Below are positions 1 through 5,426 of a stretch of 5,426 nucleotides of DNA, in pieces; within the stretch, counting starts at the first letter, position 1; each line of letters opens with the position of its first letter. Position numbers and translations under genes: made by a program. Location of the stretch: NCBI GenBank assembly GCA_027080405.1, contig JALWSL010000399.1:1-5426 (forward strand), read 5' to 3'. Below the pieces are notes generated by a model that had not been told where the DNA came from, made no database searches, and saw only the letters and a program-made list of their open reading frames with translations. The DNA comes from Planctomycetaceae bacterium. Lineage in GTDB: Bacteria > Planctomycetota > Planctomycetia > Planctomycetales > Planctomycetaceae.

Positions 1-1735
1 TCCCATAGGCTGCATCTGCCAATTGAAATGTCAGTTGAGCCAGTTGATCTGCAGGAAGATTTTTTTTCTGCAGGGATTCCAGAACCGGTTCCGCCTGTTT
101 GATCTGCCCCAATTCCATCAATGAATTCAACTGGACAATCAAGGCTTGTACAGCAATGGAATCTTTGGGGGAGGTCTCCAAAAATTTCCGACTCGCATCG
201 AATGCAGATTGATAGTTGCCGGTCTGATAGAAACAGGTGGCGAGCAGAAGCCACGCTTCGGGAATGGAAAGCGTTTTCGCTTCCGGCTTTTGAGTCGTTA
301 TCGGCGCGAGAATTTTGATCGCTTCTTCTGCTGCTCCCAGTTCTTTTTTTGTCCTGGCAGCTTGATACCTCAATTGCTGGTTTACAATTCCGGAATCACT
401 CCCGTCAGAATTCTTCAGCAGTTCCGTCAGAATGGCGTCAGCCCTGTTGAGTCGCTGCGGATAGCTTTTCAATGATTCCGGTAGGGCATCCCCCTCGAAA
501 TTTTCAACGGCCAGCAAACGAGCCTGCAACAATTTAATTTCCCGTTGATTCTGTTTTGGAAGGGGAGGATCCGCTTTCAATGCCTGTTCAGCCAGTGACC
601 AGCCCTGCCCTGCTTGATCTGCCAACAGAGAGGCTTCAACCGAGTGAACGTAAGCCGCGGCGACGGATTCCCCCCGGGGCCATTGCTTCAGATAGGAAAG
701 AAAGCCCTGGACGGCTTCGTCATATTTTCCTCGTCGCAATTGGCACAGGGCAAGCTGAAACGTGATGCGAGGTAAAAGATTTCCCTCCGGTTGACCACGC
801 TGGAGGTTCTGCAGAACCTTTTCCGCCTGTGCATAATCTCCCTGACTTTTATAGACCTGAGCGAGCCAGAACCTTGCCGTATCCCGGTAATCTGCATGAA
901 TGGCGGCGGCCCGGAAATTCTGTTTCGCCAAATCCCACTGTTTGAGGGAAAAGTAAGCATAGCCCGCGTTCAACTGGGCCAATGGCACGAGGGTATTCTC
1001 TGGATACTTTTCGACAAGTTGCGTGAAAGTCTCGGCTGTTTTCCTGAAATCTTTCTGCTGAAAATAGAGCATGCCCAGATTGAACATCGCCTCAGCGATA
1101 CGTTTTCCCTGCGGGTTTTTGATCAACTGCTGATATTCGGCAATTGCCTCCTGAGAACGGTTGAGCAGTTCCAGTGAACGAGCCAAGCCGAAACGGCTGT
1201 CCTCTACAAATCGGCCCTGAGGAAATTTCACAAGCGAGAGACGAAAAACGGTTTCCGCCTGTTTCGCATCATTGGTTCGAAGATAAGAATCGGCCAAGTA
1301 GGGGTAGACCCATTCAGTCAGCGGATCGTTGGGAGACTTCTTCAAAAAGGCCTGAAATTCCCTGATCGCGGAGGGATAGTCCTCCAAAAAGTAACTGCAT
1401 TCAGCCACCCGATACATCGCCTGAGATACGTTTTTACTTTGGGGATGTTTTTTGAGAAAGTCCCGCAAAACAACCCGCGCCTGTTTGTAATCCTGCTTGT
1501 TGACATAAGCCTGGGCCAGGTAAACCCTGGCAAGCGGAACATTTTTATGCTCGGGATATTTTTTAAGGTAATCTTCAAATGTTTCGATGGCCAAATCCCA
1601 ACGCTTCTGGCCGTACAGTGTCAATCCGAGCGTATAATCGTCATCTGCCGGTGCAGCCAGGATCGACCCGGTCGAGCAGATCAGAAGCAACAAAAGGGTC
1701 AGGAGAGAATTGTTGCCCGTAATGATGCGTTTCAT
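1..1735 (-). CDS. Secreted tetratricopeptide (TPR) repeat protein, C-terminus beyond window
   Basis: Reading down from the ATG at 1733-1735, the frame stays open to the left edge: 578 complete codons, no stop, no frameshift. Residues 1-30 form a signal peptide: MKR, then a leucine-rich core (about 11-19), then small residues ending LAAPA, a good signal peptidase I site. The Cys at 20 follows Ile and does not make a lipobox. From about residue 33 the protein is built of helical hairpins roughly 33-36 residues apart, with TPR-type spacing of W/Y, A, Y/F and P (for example 33-63, 67-100, 104-137, 214-247, 252-284). Several end in LKKxP or VEKYP, as in BamD- or CpoB/YbgF-like repeats. About 390-450 is less regular, and repeats resume near 455. 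Such arrays are protein-binding scaffolds in the envelope; the partner is unknown. There is no clear Shine-Dalgarno. An in-frame TGA lies about two dozen codons upstream, and no better ATG exists. The gene is divergent from the sulfatase. Protein class is sure, role is not. Confidence 0.9.
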   Translation of the reverse strand, partial: MKRIITGNNSLLTLLLLLICSTGSILAAPADDDYTLGLTLYGQKRWDLAIETFEDYLKKYPEHKNVPLARVYLAQAYVNKQDYKQARVVLRDFLKKHPQSKNVSQAMYRVAECSYFLEDYPSAIREFQAFLKKSPNDPLTEWVYPYLADSYLRTNDAKQAETVFRLSLVKFPQGRFVEDSRFGLARSLELLNRSQEAIAEYQQLIKNPQGKRIAEAMFNLGMLYFQQKDFRKTAETFTQLVEKYPENTLVPLAQLNAGYAYFSLKQWDLAKQNFRAAAIHADYRDTARFWLAQVYKSQGDYAQAEKVLQNLQRGQPEGNLLPRITFQLALCQLRRGKYDEAVQGFLSYLKQWPRGESVAAAYVHSVEASLLADQAGQGWSLAEQALKADPPLPKQNQREIKLLQARLLAVENFEGDALPESLKSYPQRLNRADAILTELLKNSDGSDSGIVNQQLRYQAARTKKELGAAEEAIKILAPITTQKPEAKTLSIPEAWLLLATCFYQTGNYQSAFDASRKFLETSPKDSIAVQALIVQLNSLMELGQIKQAEPVLESLQKKNLPADQLAQLTFQLADAAYG

Positions 1736-1991
1736 AATCAAAAAACCTGTTGAACATTTTCCCCGATAGAATACGGTTGAATTGTACCATCAATCTGTCG
1801 TTGAGAATATCCCCGAACCCGCAAGCATCGAAAAATTCAGACGATCCTGCGATTCCCTGCCTCACCTGGACGAAGCCTCCATCATACCTGAGAACTCACT
1901 TGACTCAACACCACGTGGCATTGATACTCGGAAATGTACGGCACAAGAACAGGATAGAGCAGGAGCGGTGTTTGGTGCCGAAGCAGCGGAG

Positions 1992-2037
1992 AACGGTACG
2001 TCATTCGTACTACTAACGGTTAGAGTACACGAACGGT
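1992..2037 (+). repeat. Three direct copies of AACGGT
   Basis: AACGGT occurs at 1992-1997, 2015-2020 and 2032-2037, so start-to-start distances are 23 and 17 bp. The first copy continues into a small inverted repeat (GTACG, 5-base gap, CGTAC, 1996-2010). The middle copy lies in CTAACGGTTAG, which is symmetric around one base. Clustered short direct repeats in a divergent promoter region could be regulator binding sites. This is inference from spacing alone, and a hexamer can recur by chance. Confidence 0.3.
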
Positions 2038-2119
2038 GCGAAAACTTTTGAAAATCTCATTTTGGTTGCGGTGGTCAGAACAGACCAGCCGTGCTGGGAA
2101 CTTTGGAAACAGCCGTTAC

Positions 2120-2153
2120 TTCCCGTTTCGGTTCTTAAAACCAGAAACGGGAA
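2120..2153. promoter_or_regulatory. Long imperfect hairpin upstream of the sulfatase
   Basis: TTCCCGTTTC (2120-2129) pairs perfectly with GAAACGGGAA (2144-2153). Inside it GGTT (2130-2133) pairs with AACC (2139-2142), leaving a single bulged A at 2143 and a 5-base loop CTTAA. That gives 14 base pairs in all. No T-run follows on either strand, so a simple intrinsic terminator is unlikely. It ends 76 bases before the chosen sulfatase start. It could be an operator palindrome or a structure in the sulfatase 5' untranslated leader. The structure is seen directly; the function is not known. Confidence 0.5.
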
Positions 2154-2219
2154 CCTGGAGTGAGTGGTAAAATGAAGCGTGTTTGAAATAACAAAGTTTT
2201 TCTCACTTATGGCGTTACG

Positions 2220-2224
2220 AGGAG
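2220..2224 (+). promoter_or_regulatory. Shine-Dalgarno sequence that sets the sulfatase start
   Basis: AGGAG lies 5 bases before the ATG at 2230. Neither of the upstream in-frame alternatives (GTG at 2179, ATG at 2209) has a comparable site, so this motif is the main reason for choosing 2230 as the start. Confidence 0.65.
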
Positions 2225-2229
2225 TGGAT

Positions 2230-3777
2230 ATGTCGGCATTAATAATATCGAGTGAATTGGAAGCGGAAACAGGTGCAGTCCGCACCTTGAGGACATCATT
2301 CGTATCATTTGGACTGAACCTGTTTATCGCGATACTGCTCCTGTCCAACGGTGCCGGAATAACAGAGGCTGTCGCCGGGAATACGGAACGGCCCAATATC
2401 GTCGTGCTGCTCGCAGATGACCTGGGATATGGCGACTTGGCCTGTTATGGCAACCCGGTAGTGAAAAGTCCCAATCTGGATCGACTGGCCAGCCAGGGAA
2501 TGCGATTCACAAATTGTTATGCAGCGGCACCGAATTGCTCTCCTTCCCGCACCGGCTTGATGACTGGGCGAACGCCCTGGCGGGTCGGCGTGCATAACTG
2601 GATCCCATTCATGTCCCCCATGCATGTACGGGAGTCGGAAATTACAATTGCCACACTTCTTCAAAAGACGGGATACGAGACCGGTCATTTCGGGAAATGG
2701 CACCTCAACGGCATGTTCAATTTACCGGGACAGCCGCAGCCGGATGATCACGGGTTCAAACATTGGTTCTCGGTCCAGAACAATGCACTTCCCAATCATC
2801 GTAATCCGTACAATTTTGTCCGCAACGGAATTCCGGTCGGCCCGCTGGAGGGATACTCAGCCCAGTTGGTTGCCGAAGAAACAATCAGGTGGCTCGATAA
2901 ACAACGCGATTCAGCAGCACCTTTTTTTGCCTTTGTCTGTTTCAATGAACCCCACGAACCGATTGCATCTGCTCCTGAATTTACAGAACTCTATGACGAC
3001 CACTCCGATCCCAGTTTTCGCGCTCATCATGGAAATATCAGCCAAATGGATGCGGCTGTGGGGAGCATCCTGAAAAAACTGGATGAGATGGGGCTGACGG
3101 AATCGACCTTTGTTCTGTTTACCTCCGACAATGGCCCTGCGATTACACGTTGGCATCCGCATGGCTCAGCCGGGCCACTTCGGGCGAAGAAAGGGCATGT
3201 GTATGATGGTGGAATTCGCGTACCGGGCATAATCCGTTGGCCAGGAAAAGTCAAAGCGGGGGCGCGGTCCGATGTCCCCATTATTGGTACCGATCTGCTT
3301 CCGACGCTGTGTGAAATCGCCGGGATCGAACCGCCCCGGGATCGGGTGCTCGATGGAACCAGTTTTCTGCCTGCTCTTGCAGGAAAAACGATTTCGCGCA
3401 ACCGTCCGCTGTATTGGCATTTTTATCGGGCCAGTTCTAAAGTGAAAGTCGCCATCCGGGAGGGAGACTGGAAAATCCTGGCAACTCTCGATGGGCCTGC
3501 GTTGAAGGGGGTAGATATTACCCGGGAAGAAATCGTTGCCTATAAAAGAGCGAACCTGCAAGACTTTGAGTTATATAATCTGAAGGACGATATTGTAGAA
3601 TCCCGAGATGTGAGCGGTGAACACCCGCAGCGATTCGCCTCGATGAAGAAAAGGCTCCAGCAGTATTATCTTGAAGTTCGCGAGGAATCTCCAAGTTGGC
3701 CGGAATGGAAATGGCCACGCTACGAGGGGAAAAGAATCGAATGGCCCGATTATGCAAGAAAGAAACGCAACAAATAG
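2230..3777 (+). CDS. Exported sulfatase, formylglycine-dependent (family S1, arylsulfatase-like)
   Basis: A 515-residue type I sulfatase that would hydrolyse sulfate esters, probably on sulfated sugars, outside the cytoplasm. The N-terminus has a long leader with Arg18 and Arg21, a hydrophobic core (28-38) and an AVA cleavage site after residue 49. The mature fold begins with RPNIVVLLADD, where Asp63 and Asp64 are metal ligands. CSPSRTGLMTGR starts at Cys103, the residue converted to formylglycine, with Arg107 four residues on. Other active-site signatures are GKWH (Lys156, His158), PHEP (His242), SDNG (Asp300, Asn301) and Lys321 just before GHVYDGGIRVP. Every expected catalytic residue is present, so it should be active if matured. 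Length is normal for the family. The C-terminus (487-515) is rich in Trp and basic residues. No maturation enzyme or other sulfatase lies nearby. The start at 2230 is preferred for its AGGAG site; longer forms from 2179 or 2209 are possible. The exact substrate cannot be read from sequence. Confidence 0.95.
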   Translation: MSALIISSELEAETGAVRTLRTSFVSFGLNLFIAILLLSNGAGITEAVAGNTERPNIVVLLADDLGYGDLACYGNPVVKSPNLDRLASQGMRFTNCYAAAPNCSPSRTGLMTGRTPWRVGVHNWIPFMSPMHVRESEITIATLLQKTGYETGHFGKWHLNGMFNLPGQPQPDDHGFKHWFSVQNNALPNHRNPYNFVRNGIPVGPLEGYSAQLVAEETIRWLDKQRDSAAPFFAFVCFNEPHEPIASAPEFTELYDDHSDPSFRAHHGNISQMDAAVGSILKKLDEMGLTESTFVLFTSDNGPAITRWHPHGSAGPLRAKKGHVYDGGIRVPGIIRWPGKVKAGARSDVPIIGTDLLPTLCEIAGIEPPRDRVLDGTSFLPALAGKTISRNRPLYWHFYRASSKVKVAIREGDWKILATLDGPALKGVDITREEIVAYKRANLQDFELYNLKDDIVESRDVSGEHPQRFASMKKRLQQYYLEVREESPSWPEWKWPRYEGKRIEWPDYARKKRNK

Positions 3778-3847
3778 GTAGTGAGCATGTTTCTCTCCCA
3801 CATGAAGTCTTGAGTGCCTGCCCTGATTGAAACTGTTGTGGGCCACC

Positions 3848-3870
3848 GCATGGAACAACGGGTTCCATGC
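3848..3870. promoter_or_regulatory. Perfect 9-bp inverted repeat between sulfatase and cupredoxin genes
   Basis: GCATGGAAC (3848-3856) and GTTCCATGC (3862-3870) are exact reverse complements around a 5-base loop AACGG. The element begins 71 bases after the sulfatase stop and ends 86 bases before the cupredoxin start. The following bases (CGATGCAGTC) are not T-rich, so it is a poor match to an intrinsic terminator. It may protect the 3' end of the sulfatase mRNA, stop transcription by another route, or serve as an operator for the next gene. Confidence 0.5.
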
Positions 3871-3892
3871 CGATGCAGTCCGCAACAACGGG
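3854..3892 (+). repeat. Direct repeat AACAACGGG, two copies
   Basis: AACAACGGG is found at 3854-3862 and again at 3884-3892, 30 bp apart. The first copy spans the loop and part of both arms of the inverted repeat at 3848-3870. The second is followed by CCC, so only the 9 bases are shared. No function can be assigned. Confidence 0.35.
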
Positions 3893-3956
3893 CCCTACGT
3901 CAAGACTGAATGGCTACACTTCTCCCTCTTTTCTTCTTTCCCAAAGATGCATCTCA

Positions 3957-4712
3957 ATGAAAAAAATAGTCGCCGTTCTCGTCATTCTTGTTCTTTCTGC
4001 CGAGGGGAAACTGTTCGCACAAAAAACAGGTTGGGGATCGGTGTCCGGACAAATTGTCGTAAATGGTGTCATCCCCCAATTACCCAATTTGGTCGAAAAA
4101 GGGGCGGCTGCCTGCGTGGTAAAGGCAATTCCGAATGAAAAAATCATCGCTGGTAAAAATGGAGGCCTGAAAAACTGTTTTGTCTATCTCTACAAGCAGG
4201 ACGGAAAGCCTCAAGTCCACCCCCAACTGAAGCATTCAATGAAGGAAAAGGTCAAACTGGAAGCAAAAAATTGCCGGTTTGCGCCGCACTGTCTGATTGT
4301 GAGAACTGATCAGATCCTCAACGTCTTCTCCAATGATATTTTTGAGCATTCCGTCCACACTTTCCCGATCCGCAATGCCGGGGTGAATATGATCCTTCCC
4401 GTTGAGAATCAACACGGGATTGATCTCGAATTTCCGGTTGCAGAACCGCTTCCGTTTTCAGTTGTGTGTGACCTGCATCCGTGGATGTCGGCCAATCTGT
4501 TTGTAGTCGATCATCCGTACGCCGTTCTTACCGACGACAGGGGGAATTTCACCATCAAAATGCTTCCTGCGAAAACAGTCACTTTTCGCATTTGGCACGA
4601 AGCTTACGGATACATCAAGCGAAATGGTGAGCGGAATATAAAAATCGACATTCCTGACGGAAAAACAGCCTCGATGGGCGTCATCAAATTGCCGGGTAAA
4701 GTGACCCCATAG
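3957..4712 (+). CDS. Exported amicyanin-like cupredoxin-domain protein with carboxypeptidase-regulatory-like tail
   Basis: A 251-residue protein, likely periplasmic. MKK plus a hydrophobic run (4-14) and LFA (19-21) form a signal peptide, which is why 3957 is chosen over the in-frame ATG at 3867, whose extra 30 residues would precede that signal. Residues about 26-110 form a beta-rich region with Cys53, Cys74 and the motif NCRFAPHC (105-112). Residues about 113-185 look like a type 1 copper site: EHSVH with His131, then CDLHPWM giving Cys171, His174 and Met177. The Cys-x2-His-x2-Met spacing and the 40-residue gap from first His to Cys closely match amicyanin, a blue copper electron carrier. 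Residues about 188-250 (YAVLTDDRGNFTIKMLPA, then RIWHEAYGY) look like a carboxypeptidase-regulatory-like beta sandwich. Planctomycete relatives are often called methylamine utilization proteins, but nothing here indicates methylamine use. Redox or electron transfer is plausible; partners are unknown. No clear Shine-Dalgarno. Confidence 0.82.
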   Translation: MKKIVAVLVILVLSAEGKLFAQKTGWGSVSGQIVVNGVIPQLPNLVEKGAAACVVKAIPNEKIIAGKNGGLKNCFVYLYKQDGKPQVHPQLKHSMKEKVKLEAKNCRFAPHCLIVRTDQILNVFSNDIFEHSVHTFPIRNAGVNMILPVENQHGIDLEFPVAEPLPFSVVCDLHPWMSANLFVVDHPYAVLTDDRGNFTIKMLPAKTVTFRIWHEAYGYIKRNGERNIKIDIPDGKTASMGVIKLPGKVTP

Positions 4713-4723
4713 CAAGACTCGCT

Positions 4724-5426
4724 CTATTTGGCAGGGGGTAATTCCTTAATCCAGACGTTACGAAATTGCATCAAGCTGGAAGCGGGAGACAAGGTGCCAT
4801 CTTTGCGTGGGCCACCGTGATGTTGCAGGCCAATCGGGCCACTTGAGGGAACGCCCGGCAATTGTGCGTTTTCGAGAACCATTTTGTTGTTCAGAATAAC
4901 GGTCAGGCGATCCTGCACCATGATGATGGTAAATTTATTCCATTGGCCCACGGGGTTATCTGCATTGATACGCGGAGTCACACCGGCTCGGATCGCGGTG
5001 GGATATTTGCTGTTATTGCGATAACTGTAGACTTCTCCAGAACCGACGGGCCAACACCAGATGTTTACCTGTGCCTGCGGAACGCCACGCAAATAGATTC
5101 CTGAATCGGCATTAGGCATTTTGATGGTGATTCTCTTTCCATTGGCATCGCTCAACGTTGAACCATCCTGCAACACGATCGGCACATCGTACAGACCACT
5201 CGTTCTTTTGATCCGCCAATCAACTTTCAAAATGAAATCGCCATAAGATTTTTCCGTCCACAAATTTTTATCGCCTTTGGATTCCGATGCCGAGTCGTAA
5301 TCGATCACACCATCTACGACCTTCCAGTGACCATTATCTCCCTTGGGGATTTTCCACCCGCTCAAATCCTTGCCGTTGAACAAGGAGGGCAATCGCATGA
5401 ATTGGCACGGCAGTTGCATTGTAGCA
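4724..5426 (-). CDS. DUF1080 / 3-keto-disaccharide hydrolase family protein, N-terminus possibly beyond window
   Basis: The frame runs from the right edge to the TAG at 4724-4726. Counting from the first ATG (5417-5419) gives 231 residues. LFNGKDLSGWK (13-23), HWKVVDGVI (31-39), the DSGIYLRG strand (105-112), GQWNKFTIIM (158-167), VILNNKMVLE (174-183), GPIGLQHHG (194-202) and FRNVWIKEL (219-227) follow the order of the PF06439 domain, a concanavalin-like jelly roll. Members are sugar-related; some have been linked to hydrolysis of 3-keto-disaccharides, others are uncharacterised. The domain is essentially complete. The frame stays open through two more codons to the window edge, and the residues before LFNGK lack the signal peptide common in planctomycete members, so the true start may lie outside. 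Its 3' end faces the cupredoxin gene with an 11-bp gap. Family is secure, substrate unknown. Confidence 0.88.
   Translation of the reverse strand, partial: ATMQLPCQFMRLPSLFNGKDLSGWKIPKGDNGHWKVVDGVIDYDSASESKGDKNLWTEKSYGDFILKVDWRIKRTSGLYDVPIVLQDGSTLSDANGKRITIKMPNADSGIYLRGVPQAQVNIWCWPVGSGEVYSYRNNSKYPTAIRAGVTPRINADNPVGQWNKFTIIMVQDRLTVILNNKMVLENAQLPGVPSSGPIGLQHHGGPRKDGTLSPASSLMQFRNVWIKELPPAK

Larger units (their letters stand above)
1736..2229. other. Divergent intergenic region between TPR gene and sulfatase
   Basis: About 490 bp with no convincing gene. Open frames across 1750-2051 start only at TTG codons, resemble no family I recognise and lack a ribosome binding site. The region must carry the 5' ends of both flanking transcripts. 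I found no pair of -35/-10 hexamers at good spacing for either gene. What stands out is a hairpin at 2120-2153 and a cluster of AACGGT hexamers at 1992-2037, listed separately. The left two thirds (1736-1990) show nothing further. Confidence 0.7.

Noticed and set aside
1781..1786. Possible -10 box (TACAAT on the minus strand) for the TPR gene
   Set aside because: It is 45 bases from the start codon but has no -35-like hexamer at 16-18 bases spacing, so a promoter call is not supported.
1782..2051. 89-codon plus-strand frame in the intergenic region (and the overlapping frame 1750-2016)
   Set aside because: Both start only at TTG, have no ribosome binding site, no recognisable motif, and cross the repeat cluster. 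They are best explained as chance open frames.
2172..2186. Four-codon mini-ORF (ATG AAG CGT GTT TGA) upstream of the sulfatase
   Set aside because: It is too short to be distinguished from chance and shows no repeated codon pattern typical of an attenuator leader peptide.
2168..2212. Possible promoter elements for the sulfatase (TAAAAT at 2168; TTGAAA at 2183 with TTATGG at 2207)
   Set aside because: The first has no -35 partner, and the second has a poor -10 and 18-base spacing. AT-rich matches of this quality are expected by chance.
2013..2396. 127-codon minus-strand frame overlapping the sulfatase 5' end
   Set aside because: It is antisense to the sulfatase signal peptide and leader, and its sequence has no family resemblance.
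3867..3956. Upstream in-frame ATG extending the cupredoxin protein by 30 residues
   Set aside because: The extension would place a polar segment before a normal signal peptide that starts at MKK (3957). The segment also has no Shine-Dalgarno and overlaps the inverted repeat.
3827..4138. 103-codon plus-strand frame across the sulfatase-cupredoxin gap
   Set aside because: It overlaps the cupredoxin gene in another frame, and the translated product shows no domain or signal peptide.
4704..4739. Imperfect inverted repeat (ACCCC ... GGGGT) spanning the convergent gene ends
   Set aside because: The arms are interrupted by large unequal internal loops and there is no T-run, so a bidirectional terminator is not supported.

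Overview
The window looks like a piece of a Planctomycetota chromosome. The basis is gene content: an exported formylglycine-dependent sulfatase, a DUF1080 (3-keto-disaccharide hydrolase family) protein, an exported cupredoxin-like protein of a type I associate with planctomycetes, and a large exported TPR protein. Base composition looks moderate and Shine-Dalgarno sequences are mostly weak. I assign the phylum by inference and cannot name a genus.

Layout: positions 1-1735 (minus strand) are one uninterrupted reading frame for a secreted TPR-repeat protein whose C-terminus lies beyond the left edge. I checked the frame codon by codon and found no stop or frameshift. A divergent intergenic region of about 490 bp (1736-2229) follows. 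It holds a strong imperfect hairpin (2120-2153) and a cluster of three AACGGT hexamers (1992-2037). A plus-strand sulfatase (2230-3777) comes next, then a 179-bp spacer with a perfect 9-bp inverted repeat (3848-3870) and a duplicated AACAACGGG. The spacer leads into a plus-strand exported amicyanin-like cupredoxin protein (3957-4712). Only 11 bp after it, converging from the right, is the 3' end of a minus-strand DUF1080 protein (4724 to the right edge) whose N-terminus may lie outside the window.

Three of the four products carry N-terminal signal sequences, so the neighbourhood is aimed at the periplasm or cell exterior. The sulfatase (sulfate ester removal) and the DUF1080 protein (sugar-related) fit the polysaccharide-degrading lifestyle of planctomycetes. 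However, they lie on opposite strands and are separated by the cupredoxin gene, so the window does not prove a shared pathway. No RNA genes, mobile elements, CRISPR arrays or phage genes were seen. I did not find convincing evidence of an undescribed system. The least ordinary items are the three-part cupredoxin protein and the unexplained palindromes in the two non-coding gaps.
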